Part shown: positions 10,693-22,600 of the stretch, in pieces
Layout: each line of letters begins with the position of its first letter
Position numbering within the stretch: the first letter of the stretch is position 1
Assembly: GCA_028622995.1 (NCBI GenBank)
Contig: JAJQJQ010000042.1
Span: 1 to 64,000, forward strand
From: Panagrolaimus kolymaensis
Taxonomy: Eukaryota; Nematoda; Chromadorea; Rhabditida; Panagrolaimidae
Length of the DNA: 64,000 nt
Direction of reading: 5' to 3'
Program-made: the position numbers and the translations under genes
The notes under the pieces: generated by a model
What the model saw: the letters and a program-made list of their open reading frames with translations, nothing else
Database searches by the model: none
What the model was told of the DNA's origin: nothing

Positions 10693-13003
10693 GAGTTTCA
10701 TGCCCAAGAATAATATATGGTTCATTATTATTGGCTTCATTATAATGCAAGTTGGCTTTAACAACTTTCCTTTCAGAGTTACTGCATTTTCGGCAACTAT
10801 AATATTTGGTTCTTGAAATATAACCATATTCAAAACATAAATTTTTATTGCTTCCATCAAAAATTATTAAAGTTTTATATATTCCATTTGAAATATCTCG
10901 AAGTTCAAAATTTGGTAAATTAATAATTTTCTTTTCATTTGAATATTTCAATGCATCATAAGGCCGCCATTGGCAAACATGCTCTTTATCATCCAATTCA
11001 ATATATTCCTTTTCAGTTTTTTCATTTAAAACTTTGGCTTTTAATTGTTTTCCAGATGCAATGCAGCCACAACAAGCATAACACTTTTTAGCGGTAACCC
11101 AATAAAATTCATAACATAAATCCATATTTTCGGGACTAAAAATAATTAATCGTTGAATAGTTTTTCCACCAGTTTTCTCTTGTTGCTCTTTCAAAGCATA
11201 TTTTGGTTTTTTAATAATAATTTTAGACGTTTCTGTTTTCTTTGATGAAGCAACAGAATATTTTGGTTTTTTCAATGGAATTCTAAAATAAAGTTTTTGT
11301 ATTTTTGTTTCGAAAGTTTTTGTGAAATAAAAGTGTTTTTTTTAATTCTTACTTTGATTTTGAAGAATTTGGTGGTTGTTCTGATAGCTCTTTTTCACTT
11401 TCTGGATGATCCGAATTATTTGGGGAAAAATCAGAATCATTTTTATCAGAATCATATAAAGGATTATTTTTAGTAATCTCGACTGCAGCTCTTCGTTTTC
11501 TCAAATTATAATTTTCTTTATTTGAATTTTGATTGGAAGCAATTTCGTCGACACGAGAAATTTCAGGGCTAAAAAATTTAATTTTATCTTCCTTCCTGTT
11601 TTGGGTTTTTGGTTTTCAAAAGCTTACTTGGTGTTGGCAAGAATATTTGATTGCTCCGGAACTACAGCTTCTCAATGGGAATCGTGGGATCAAGAAGAGT
11701 AGAATTTTTCTCAACGCTTGGTTCATTCGTAATAGAAGGTATTTCACAAGAATTGGCAGAGTACAAACTAAAAATATTATTGTTACATTTTTTTTGAAAT
11801 TCCAAAAAACAATTTTACTTTGAAAGTTCACAATTTTCTTGTCTCACATTTTCTGGACTTGCTTCAGCTGCTTCGAGGAAAGTGCAACCTTCATGAGGCT
11901 GATTCAAGTTTCCATTTAGAAGCGAACTACTAAAAAACAATAATAGCAAATATTCAAATTTTAAATTAAAAAATATTTAACTAACATGCTTTTTTCTCTT
12001 TCATTTTTTTGGGTTGAATTAATATTATTTGAATCTTGACCATCTTGTTCATCGACCGCTGTTTCTCGTTTAATAGCTTGAAACCGATTTCTAATGTCGT
12101 TACGATCATTATTGCCTGATAAGTCGCCTAAACCATTTCCAATGCAAATATTTTTTGTTTTCTTTTTGGACGGGGGTCTAAATTTTTTTTCAGAAGAATG
12201 ATTTTTTCTTTGTTGCTGAATTATATATATTCCTTACTCAATTATTTCCATAGGATCATCTTCACCAGATGCTTCTGTTTTGATAACGTCGAAAATATTT
12301 GAATCAAGATTTTTCGATTTCAAAAAATTAATGAAATTTTCTTTTTCCTCGCCAACGTATAAGTTTCCTAAATCCATTATTAATTGCTTCATAAAAACCG
12401 CGGGCGTGGCTGAAGTTAAAATTGTTTCACAAAGTTGGTTTAAAAATCTTTCATAAAAAATTTTGTTCGATTCTTCAGAGGAAATCTAAAATTTATAACA
12501 TTTTTTATATATGTCATAAAGTTTAGGAGGTTACCTTTGGTTTATTCTTTGTGACGATATAATATATTTTTTTAGAAATATTTTCATTGGGAAAAATCAG
12601 TGCAAAGTTATAAAATTTGTCAGCATCATAAACACATAAAATATGCTGAAAGTTGTATTTTTCCAAAGCACTTACTTAAAAAAAAATATTGGCTTACTTT
12701 TTGTTTAATAATTAAACTATCAAATTTAACGGAAAATGGTTTATATTCTAAAAAGAAAGCTTTTTTTAAAAGAAACAGTAAAAAAATTGCTACCTTCATT
12801 TACTGGAGAAACTAATAACCATTTCGACTTTGGTAAATTAGTTATTTTGAGCTCAAAAATTCCATTGTATTCAATTTTTTGGTGTTGTTCGTTTATAATC
12901 AATAAATGCTTCTTTTTATTCTAATAAGAATCAAATATAAAATTGTAAAAAATAAATTAAAGAAATATTTTTTTACCGATAAAAAACCCAAGTTATCAGC
13001 CAT
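10687..13003 (-). CDS. Double C2HC finger protein gene, cut off by the telomere (partial)
   Basis: Function unknown. Ten exons splice in consistent phase: 12977-13003, 12794-12920, 12698-12747, 12535-12645, 12238-12485, 11986-12177, 11819-11929, 11666-11767, 11353-11568, 10687-11282. They give about 594 residues from the ATG at 13003. The N-terminal 120 residues look like a small globular domain with a [12 protein letters not shown] strand pattern. A polar, low-complexity linker with a basic patch follows (PPSKKKTK, about residue 190). At the C-terminus are two tandem modules with C-x2-C...H-x-C ligands: about C465/C468/H496/C498 and C558/C561/H592/C594. These resemble WRKY-GCM1/FLYWCH-type fingers, which is an inference. 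The final cysteine codon is completed by the telomere repeat, so the natural C-terminus is missing. The eighth donor is GTAGTT; the stronger GTAAGC site at 11627 breaks the frame. The protein is a paralogue of the one encoded at 19699-22834. Confidence 0.75.
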
Positions 13004-14624
13004 TGATTACTAATAAATCCAATATTGTTCAAAAATCAAGTTTTGTGGAGAAAAATGAAGTTCCTGAAGAATATAAAAAATTACAAACCAACTTTTTTTT
13101 TTGAAACTTTGTTTTGTTTATTGCGCGCGGAAAATAATCGATTTGTTTATAGGGTTTTTTTTTTATGCGAAAGAAAGGCTCTTAAAGGTGTAAGAAAAAT
13201 TTTCCTCAAATCGATACATACATACATATATACTGGAAGACGAGAATCAAGAACGAAAAAGTGATAGTGTTTTTCATTCGTATTAAAATATAATCCAAAA
13301 GAATGCTAATTTCAAAAATAATTTAAAAGTCATAAACTTTTTGAGTCATATAAAATGAAAGTAGCGTTCAAGAACTTAAAAAATCACACACTTCATCACT
13401 TGGAATTTAAAAAAAGGAGAAGAAACACCTGCATTGTCCACGAATATTTATTTTGAATGAAAAATATAAAACATGTGCAAAAAAATATTTTTCTTAGAAG
13501 AAAGGTTTCAGGAAAAGTGTCAATTAAAAAATAGCAGGTCCAATCTTTCTTGAGACTTGTAAAACCTATAACGCTTCAAAATTAATTTCATTTATTTTAT
13601 TTGATTTTTGTTCCGGAGTTTATCGGAACTTGGCTCACAAAAATTTTAATAAAAAATATTGTATTTAAAAATTAAAAGCAAGTCCGACAATCTTTCTTTA
13701 GACTTTTAAAACCGTAACTATTTTCTATTGTACAAATTTTTAATCCAACAAGCTTTCGTGAACTTGTAAATTATAAATTCTCCAAGAAGAGGAAAGATTT
13801 TTAAATCCAGTTCTTTTGGAAACTGTTAAAACGAAACTTTAGATTTTAATTCGACACCTAATTTTTTTTATCACTTATTCGAGACATTTTTCTCGAAAAA
13901 TGGCTTTGACAAAAACCAAAAAAAAATAATTACTTGGGGAAGTTACTCTCATTTTTTTCTTTCAAATGCCACATCAGAGGTGCAAAAATAAGGAAGAAAA
14001 AAAGACTTTACTTTCACAAAGTGCGTTTTAAAATTGCAGGAGTTTTTTGCAGCCATTCGCTTTCAAAAAGTTTTGCACCAGAGGTACAAAAAAGGCAAAG
14101 AAAATAAAAGCAATTTTTACCTATAAATCTAGTGCGCCATCTTATTTTTTTTCGAAGCAACATAAAAACTATTATTGGAAGTTTTTTGATTTTTTTCGAT
14201 CAAGTTAAAAAAAGGCTACCAAAAAAAGAGAAACCAAAGAAAGGAAATCAATAACTCCATTTTAGCGCCTTTTTATAAAAAATTTTATTGTCTAAGGGCA
14301 TTTTTTCTTCAACCATTTATTTTTGTAAAAAGCAAAAACAACAATTTTTTAGTTTATTTTTTGCATTTTTTTTCTTTTTATATCAATATTATCTAAAAGG
14401 AAGTTTGATCATTCTCTTTTTGAAATCAATTTTTTAATCAATTTTCTTTTATTAATTTTTGGCTCCAATAAAAACATTAAAACCTCTCCATTTTTTTAAA
14501 ATGTATATTCGCCGCGGTTTTTTTCAAAATTTCTTTTTCCCGCAAATTTAAAGGATTTCAAAATAAATGTTTCTGTTTTAGCTTCTTTTCTTATCTTTAT
14601 TTATTATTTTACTTCCCACAAACT
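13004..14624. other. Divergent intergenic region between two subtelomeric genes
   Basis: AT-rich spacer between the start of the truncated finger gene (minus) and the coiled-coil gene (plus). It should hold both promoters, but I see no recognisable site. Around 13530-13830 there are loosely repeated phrases of the type 'tcc-aatctttct-gactt-taaaacc', too diverged to define a unit. No supported gene. Confidence 0.5.
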
Positions 14625-16162
14625 ATGAATCGAAAAAGAACTTTGGAGAAGAATTCAGATGACCTCCGGGTAAGCGAATAGTTATTTTAATTTACATTTT
14701 ATTGATTTCTAAATTTTACTAAAAATTGTTGACAATATTTATTGAAAGCAATTTTAAAATTACCGTAATTTCTTAAATTTTAAAACATTTTTGAAATATT
14801 ATAATAATTTAATTGCAAAATTTTTTTAAATTAGACTACAAATTTGGACAAAAAAATTAAGCATAATTATATATTATTTTTTAGCCTAAAAAGCATGTTA
14901 GATTTGCCATCGATAATTCCGCTGAAGATATTGCTTTGGAAATAAAAAATTATTCTCGCATTTCAGAAGATATGAGAGAAGATGAAAAATGGGATAACCC
15001 CGAATTTAGGCAGATCGCAACGAAAGTATGTAAAATTATTATTTATTTTGCAAGAAACTTTTTCAAACTAAAATTTTAGGCTTTTACAAATTGCGTGGAT
15101 GATGCAATTTCTATTGCAGAAGAATTTTTCAAAGAAACGGAAAAAAGGGAGAAAATGGAAAAAAAATATAACAAACTATTATTAAAATTTGATCTATGTC
15201 TTATGAAAATTGAAGAATATGAGCAAGCCAAATATGAAAATAAAGCTGAAAAAGAATCAGCAAAGTTAAAGCAGAGGCTTCAAATTTTTAAAAAAAAGTT
15301 TGAAGGTTTAATGCCACCCCATTTTAATGAAACTGAAGATAATTTCCTTATTTCACCTGAATCCCAAAAGATACTGGATCTTGAACTAAGTCAAAATGTA
15401 AGTACAAATATTTTTTTGTTGGCGAAAAACTTTTTAGCTACAAAACAGAAAGAAAAAAATGTTTTTTTTAGCAAATACAAGTTTCTGTTTTGGTTGGTGC
15501 AGCTGCTGATGCAGCTGCAGATGATAGTTTACTGGAACAACAACGACAACCACAAGCAGATGAGGTTTTTGTTGAAGTCCCAAACGAGGATGATTCACGT
15601 TTTTCGTCCTTCCCAGAATCTTCAGGAAATGAAGAAAATATGGAAATCGTAATTAATGATGAAGAAGATGATGAAGATGCTGATTTGAGTATAATTTGGG
15701 ACTCCAAATCAAATCAACCAACTCCCACTTCCACAAAGTCATCGTCTAAAAAAGTTGCTCAAAGTTATCGAAGAAAAAATTCGGCCATTGATAAGAATAA
15801 TAAAATCTTAATTAAATATTACGAGTGAGTTTGTAAAAAGCTATAAAAAAAAGATTGGATAAACTTTTTGTTTGTTTTTTAGGGATTATGTTAAATCGTG
15901 CAAAGATGATGACGACCTGAAAATCTTTCCCATTTGCTCTGAAACATATTTCCTCTTTCTAGCAGATAGAGATATAATTACCGCTAAAAAAGTTAATATT
16001 TTCTTAACAGATTATGAAAAAGGTAAACCAGCCCAAATAAAATTGAAAAAGGATTTTGAAAGATGGTGCAAAAATCATCCAAATTATAAATTTCCATTGA
16101 ATTTTTGTGATCAAAAAATGGGCTTGAAAAAAATTACACCGAATATTATAACGCTACCATAA
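14625..16162 (+). CDS. Unrecognised coiled-coil and acidic-linker protein
   Basis: Five exons (14625-14669, 14885-15025, 15080-15397, 15472-15824, 15883-16162) splice in phase to about 378 residues. The second exon carries a basic PKKHVRF stretch, a possible nuclear signal. Residues of roughly 70-140 are rich in K/E with heptad-like spacing (AEEFFKETEKREKMEKKYNK) and look like a coiled coil. An Ala/Gln-rich and then strongly acidic segment follows (NDEEDDEDADLS). The C-terminal 90 residues are compact and charged (DYVKSCKDDDDLKIFP). I do not recognise a family. The acidic linker resembles in style the neighbouring finger genes, so a nuclear role is possible but not shown. The ATG begins a short first exon with a clean GTAAGC donor. 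Confidence 0.65.
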
Positions 16163-17202
16163 TTAATTTAATTTTAATTGTTTGCTTTATGAAACTTCAT
16201 ATTTTTTGCCAGATATTTAATTTACTTTAAGTTTTATTTTTAAAAAAATCTCTTTTTCTGTGAAAACAAGTTTGTGTTTTTTCTTTTCTTATTTTTTGAT
16301 GAGTTTACTATCATCGTTTTAATTTTATGTTTTAATATATTTTTGTTTCTTAATTTTGTATGTATTTATTGTTGCCAAAAAAATTATTATAAACGTGTTT
16401 GAATTTTATAAAAGAATTGAAAAATAATTCATTAAGCTAATAAAAACAATAAACACAAAAAAGTTTCACATCCATTCCAAAATGATTAAAAAGTCAAAAA
16501 GAAAAGCAAGACAGTTGAAGAAGAAGAAAAACGTTAGAGAATATGTTGGCAATTCCGTGCAATATTTAATCGATTGTATTGTAAAAGGAAATTGCTTTTC
16601 TCACCGAATTCTTAAAACTACTTTCAACATTTCGCTGCTCGTGGAATCCTTATTTTTAAAAAGCAAAAATCTTTTACCAAAAATTATGGACACTCCATGG
16701 TCAAACAATTCTTGTCGACGGTGAAAATGCTAATACAAAGTTGGAAAACAAAATTATTTCATAATTTTTAAAGTCGTCTCGCGAAAATACAATTCCATCA
16801 AAAAATTTTTAGATGCTAAAGATGGAATTAAAAAAATTGGAGTCTTTGTGAAATCGATCAAACGGAAGAGATAATTCTTAAAATTATATTTTCATCGATT
16901 TTTTTATGAACTCACATTTAAAAAATTTAATAACTGTTTATCCAAAGCGGTTTTCCATTGTGAAACAACCAAAATTAATAAAATAAAAGTTGTAATTTTC
17001 TTAAAAAATAAAATTACGAATATAATAGTTTATATTCGACAAAGTAAAAAAATTTTACATTCGACGTTCAATTTTTGTTTAAAAAAATGAAAAAAAAATC
17101 ATCCTCATACACTTGGACAACCATCAGAAACTTCTATTACCAACACCTGGGAATTAACCCTGGTTATGATCATAGAAGGCCCATATTCAGTTACTTTTTT
17201 AA
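16163..17202. other. Intergenic, with one weak basic reading frame
   Basis: AT-rich sequence. A frame from 16482 to 16724 would give 80 residues starting MIKKSKRKARQLKKKKN. It is highly basic at the N-terminus, with no known domain and no clear splice partners. It could be a lone exon, a decayed gene remnant or chance. I do not call it a gene. Confidence 0.3.
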
Positions 17203-17279
17203 ATCATCGGATGGGAATCGAACCACTGATCTTCGAATGAAGATCAGAAGCGCTAACCACTGCGCAAGTTTGGCACCTG
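17203..17279 (-). repeat. tRNA-like sequence (tRNA pseudogene or tRNA-derived SINE head)
   Basis: On the minus strand the segment contains a perfect D-arm-like stretch GCGCAGTGGTTAGCGC (a box A match) and GGTTCGATTCC (a box B match) at tRNA-like spacing. The anticodon arm is replaced by a 9-bp hairpin, CTGATCTTC-ATTC-GAAGATCAG, so no normal seven-base anticodon loop can form. The T stem pairs poorly. It is therefore not a functional tRNA as written. The D arm is most like elongator tRNA-Met or similar. Flanking sequence on the minus strand, roughly 17100-17200, may be the body of a SINE. Confidence 0.55.
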
Positions 17280-17451
17280 TTACCCAACTTTGTAACAAAC
17301 TGCTAATGATGGGATGGATACTTTTACATGATAAAAGTATGGCTTAATTAATTTACAATAATTTTTATGCCGAGAAAAAAATGAACACGGTGAAAAAGAA
17401 CTTTAGTTTTTGTTTCACTTTGAAGAAGTAAAATGAAGTTTCTTTCGTGGT

Positions 17452-18646
17452 TTTTAGTTCGCAAAAATTTTGCGAAGAAATCCAAATTCCATCATCTTCA
17501 AGGCCAATACAAACATTTTCGCATCATTATAAATAACAACAACAGCAATTAACAACCATAATTACCCGAAAGAAAGGCGTTAAGGATAATGAAATTCAGT
17601 ATTCGGCGCAGCAGCCCCATCAAACAAAAATAAGAGCATTGTCTAAAAACGCCTTGCAAAAAAATGGGAAAACATCGAGAAAAAATGTAAATATTTATTG
17701 TGATTGAGATTCGGATGAATTTATAGAGTCCGATTAAAAGAGCATCGAATTGTCAATAAAAAGACAAAAAGGGGTTAGTTGCTCTTTTTTCTTAAAATTA
17801 TTAAAATGTTTTACTTTTTTTGTTAAGTAAACAAATTTTAGTATGTTCAAACTCATTACCAAACAACCAAATTAATTGATCATACCTTAAAAGCTTTGAA
17901 TTATTCTGATGTTAAAAAAGATGAACCGAAAATTTATGAAAAAATTGGGAAAAATTTTTGCCAAAAATTTATTGAATCCTCCAGTAAAAGGTTTGTTTGT
18001 CGTTATTTGTAGCGAATAAAATCGATATCTATAATTTTTATTATTTAGCGTTTACCTTGGCTTTTTCTTTACTCAAAATTTTGATGATTTTACCATGATT
18101 TCTGATAACCAATATTTGAAAATTAATTACAGTTCTTGGATTATTTATGTTTTTTATCATGAATTTAATGAAACTAAAAATATGTACAAACGATCAGATA
18201 TTGGAATTGATATCCAAATAATCTTAAAATGCAAGAATAAAAAAGACCGTTGTGTTTTACTTTCTGGTGAATATAATGGAGCAATCAGCCCAAATAAATT
18301 TGAATATATTAATTATGCCATTTGTGGAAATATTGGATTCACGGTTGTCCATTTTAACTTCTCAAATGTTGATAAATCAAACGAAATCATTGAAGCTCAT
18401 GAAAACTACGAATCTCAAAATTGGGAAGAGACAGAATCTGTAGAATTTTTAAAATTACAAAAAATTCATCATTTTAGAATTCGTCAAAAAGAAAGTGAAC
18501 CAAAGGATAAATTTTTCGATGCTAAAGAGATTACGAATAAAATAAATGGAACTGCGTTATCTCATATTTCAAATTCTGTAAATGGTTTATATTTTCCACA
18601 ACTTTTGTTTTTTTGCACCTTCGTTTTTTCTTACATTGTCTATTAA
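17452..18646 (+). pseudogene. Unrecognised gene with stop-interrupted 5' exon
   Basis: The 3' part is clean: exons 17842-17990 and 18049-18646 join in phase and end with TAA, giving about 248 residues (includes VVHFNFSNVDKSNE and a hydrophobic last 20 residues, LLFFCTFVFSYIVY). No in-frame ATG precedes MISDN at 18095. Upstream, a frame from about 17452 to 17763 continues into 17842 through a plausible GTTAGT...TTTTAG intron, but it contains TAA at 17534, TGA at 17705 and TAA at 17735. Apart from these stops it reads like a Gln-rich and then basic/acidic nuclear linker (QKNGKTSRKN, DSDEFIESD). The simplest reading is a decayed member of the local gene set. An intact short gene with an unseen first exon is the alternative. 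Confidence 0.5.
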
Positions 18647-19698
18647 ACTTTTTAAAAACTTTTATTATGTTTAAATAAATAAAAGATTTTTAGTAAAAAA
18701 AATCGAAGATAATTTTTTTTCAAAAGTTGATAGACAGTCTTGGGCGGGAAGGAGAAACAAGGGACATGAATAAAGGGATGTGGGATTCTCGGACATCATA
18801 TATCTGTTAAACCAGCATCTCAGTATGCCATTTTGTTTGTTATTGTACGATATTTTTTGTTGATTTTGTTTTTTAAAGTATTGAAAAAATAAACTTGCTT
18901 TTTTTACTTTTTTGTACTTTCAATTCACTCGATAGAATTCTTATGTGACTAAAAAAGGAAAGAGCACAAATTTTCAAACATTGTTATGCAAACTTAGCTC
19001 CATTATTATTTTCTTCATTCTCCCATTTTGTCTTTTTTGAGAAAATCTTATATGCACGTACTAGCTGAATGTTTAAAAGTGAGGTCGAGATTTATTCCCT
19101 TTTTGAAAGTTTATCATTTCTTCAACTTTTTAACAAACTAATTTTTAACAAATTACCAGCGTTTTTCTTGAATTGTCGATATACGAAGGAACCTTTTTTT
19201 TAATGTACTCAAAGTTGCCAATGTTGCTAACAGTTTTTTGGTTGCCCAAATAATTTAGTTTATATCTTTCTCTTCTTTAAAACTTTCATGACCTCATAAG
19301 ATTTTTTTAAATGATAGACGACTTGTTTATATGATTCAATCGCTACGGCTTTTCTGTAATAAAATTTGCCATAGAATGTGCGCAAGGTTCACTTTGGGAA
19401 AAATATGCACGAATCAATAAAAAAAAGTGCAAGAAGAATTAAATAAAATAATATGCATACTTATTTTTTTTTCGATGAAGATTTTCTTTATTGTTTTTTA
19501 CTAAATTTATTTTTCCATTTTTTGATTCTTGCCAAGAATTTTTCGATTTTTTTATGATTGACTATTTTTGAAGCTATACCAACCATTTTGCGAGCTCTTC
19601 TTAATTTTTTTTCACCTTCATTTAATTTTTGTATTTTCCCAAGTTTATTATTATTAGTTAAATTTTAGTTCAAACAACCCTTAATTTTTATTGCAAAA
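18647..19698. other. Intergenic, nothing recognised
   Basis: About 1 kb of AT-rich sequence between the 17.5-18.6 kb gene and the finger gene at 19699. The former probably ends its transcript near an AATAAA at 18675. No repeat, RNA gene or coding frame that I can support. Confidence 0.5.
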
Positions 19699-22600
19699 AT
19701 GGCTAACGCATCTTCGGTTAATGAAACAACTCAAAATATTGGCAACAATGATGATTTGGCGGCAGCAGCGGCTGATGAGATTTTAATTTCACCTGAGATT
19801 GATGTCATGCAGTTATTACAAAAAAAGCTGGAGGAAACTCAACTTCGTTATGATGTACGTTTTTATATTTGAACCTTTTTTTATGTGTTTAAAATTTCTT
19901 TGCCTTTGGAGCTTTCAAAATATTTTACATCTTCAATTTTCCCAAAAAGTTTTTCTAGCCACTAAATATTTAAATTTTTATATTGCAGGAACAAACTAAA
20001 ATCAGCCAATTGCTTATTTTTAAAGATGAAGAAAATATTATTTATTTTGGCGGATGTACAACTATGATAAATAACTTCGCTAAACGCTTGATTGTTCAAC
20101 CAAATGACGAAAGTGAGCTATAATTTATTTACTTACAAAAAAGCAATAAATTTAATTAATTGGTTTCATTTTTCAGCAGTCGATGGTATTAGCGTCAGTT
20201 TTAATGAATTAATACTGATGCAAAATGTATGAATTTTTACCCAAACAATAAAATCAAAGGTTTCTTAATTTTTTTTTTAATTTTTAGAAAGTCGTTTATG
20301 TTTATGCTTCTGAAACGAATAAAAACAATTTCCTCCTCAATTTTCCTACCGAAGAAGAATGCATAAAAGTGGTTGAAGGAATTGATTTAAAAAAGGTTCG
20401 ATTCAATAAACTAAAATTTTTGATTCTTTAGAATTTGTTATTTTTTTAGCGAGAAAAAGATATGAAAAATCCCTTGGCTTCGCTAGATGCATTTCAAAGA
20501 ACTTTTCTAATTCCAATAATTAATAAAATTCAAATGCATGATTTGATTAAAGCTCAACTTACTGACATCGCTCAGAACGCAATGGATCGTTTCACTCAGG
20601 AACAAAGAGAAAATTATGAAAAAGCTTTTTTGGAAACAACAACAGAATCTTTGTTTAAAAAAACTGATGCAGAAACCATTGAATTCTTCGACGAAGAAGC
20701 TTCTTTTGCTGATGAAGAAATTGAAGTGCGTTTTATTATTTATCTTTTATTTTAAATTTATTCAAATTTTTCAAAAGTTTTTTTTAACTTTTCTATGCTT
20801 TTTTTCCCTTGAAAACAGTCAGCAATTTCCCAGTTTTTTAATTGAAATATTTTTATTTACCCATGCAACTAAATTTCAGGCCAACGACGATAACTTATTT
20901 ACTTCAGCAAGTGATGGTGATAATGGTGATGATAGAACTGATGGGTATATTATTTTAACTTTTAAATGAAAAGAGCAAAATTAATTCAACTTTTTTTTAA
21001 GAAATTCTCGCAGAGGAAATATAAGTGAAAGTGATAGCGAAATAGATGATCCTGAAGGAGGAATCAAAAAAGCTAAGCGAGCCCCAAAAATTTTTGATAG
21101 TTCTGAAGATGAAATGGGAGGAAGCAATCATTCTAGCGCTGAATTGGATGATGAACCTGAAAATGAAATGCCAAAAAGAAGAGGCATCGAAAATGTTCAT
21201 TGCGGTTTAGCTCCAGAAACTATTATTAAACCGCCACATTTTAAAGCTTACCTTGAAAATAGGAAAGGTGCTAATCGAAAAACTTTAAAGGTTTTTAATC
21301 CAAATAAAACTTTGTTTTATAAGTTTTATTATGATTCATTTACTACAAATTATGCGTGTTCTAAATGTCGACCAAAAAAACATGTTTTTGCCTCACATAA
21401 AAATGAAGAAAAAATTGTTATCTTAGGAAAGACATTCCATATATGCCAGCCAATAGAAGTAATTTTTCTCGAAAAATATTTTCAATTATCAAACAAAAAC
21501 TTTTTTTAGGTTGTTCCAAACCGAGTTCGATTTGATAAGTCTGTTGTTGATAATGAAGGAGCTTCACTTGATACTACTGATACTACCCTTGCTGTCGTTC
21601 CTTTGGATGCTAATCATGAATCAGTTAGTTTTCCATCTAATTTTCAAACTTTCATAGTTTGTTTATAGGTTGATGACAACGCTTTTATTGATGAAGTAAG
21701 CATGAGTGAAGAAGTTAATTATGCGGCATTATCAAATCAACCAAATATCGTCGCAGCCCCAAAAGTAAATTTTCTAAACGAAACTATTTTTTACTCATTT
21801 TTTATTATTATAGAAAATTGCATTTGATCATTGGATTCCAAATGAAAATTTCATGAATGAAGTTAAAGAAATTTTATCAAGATTCAGCACCAAAAATTTA
21901 TCACTGAAATTTACGAATCGTGATCGAGCCCTTCATCTTGTTATTCACGATTCAGTATTAGACTCTATTAATTTTGAAGAAAATTTTAACCAAGTTTTTG
22001 CTATTAATTGTGGTTATCCCAATTTATTCAAGTGAGTGCTTACAAAACTTTATGACAATTTGTAACTAAAAAAAGTTATATATTTTTTAGTAATATGGTT
22101 GATGCTTTTAAAGAAAATAAACACTTTGATAAAATTTTCGGAATCAAATGTGTATACATAGCAATTGGATTCGATTTAGTTTGTTATGAACCTTCACTTG
22201 AAAACGCCATTAAGGTTAGTTTTTTTTCCTTTAGCTTTTAATCATTCCACCCAAATAGCCATTTATGCTAAGTAGCAATTGAAACTTGAGACAAAAATAA
22301 TTTCCAAAAAAAGCAACCATTTTTAGGTTATTTTTTTGTTGAGCTTTAACTTCCAAAAAAGTTTTTCTCTAATAATACCTACCTATTCTTTTTTTCTCAT
22401 TAAAATTGTAAAAAAAATTTTAGCATGTAAAAACTTTCATCAAAAAATTAGCACAGACCCTTCGAGTTTCTTGCACTCAAGTAAGCTGTGGATATTTAGA
22501 ACCTATTGGTAGTAATGTTAAAGCGCCACCAAAAATTGTTGTCATGACTATTCCTTTTATTGATTCACATCCATCTGGGACATTAACATATAAAGATGAT

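Noticed and set aside
11628..11672. Apparent frameshift in the eighth exon of the telomere-truncated gene
   Set aside because: Using the GTAGTT donor at 11665 instead of GTAAGC at 11627 restores the phase exactly, so no indel is needed.
11616..11831. Minus-strand 71-codon frame
   Set aside because: Overlaps the real exons in another phase and cannot splice to its neighbours without a stop.
12214..12238. Tiny 25-bp intron ending at TTCAG in the truncated gene
   Set aside because: Too short; the next TTTAG acceptor before 12177 gives a normal intron of about 60 bp and the right phase.
17075..17347. 90-codon plus-strand frame
   Set aside because: It is the antisense reading of the tRNA-like element and its flank, not a protein gene.
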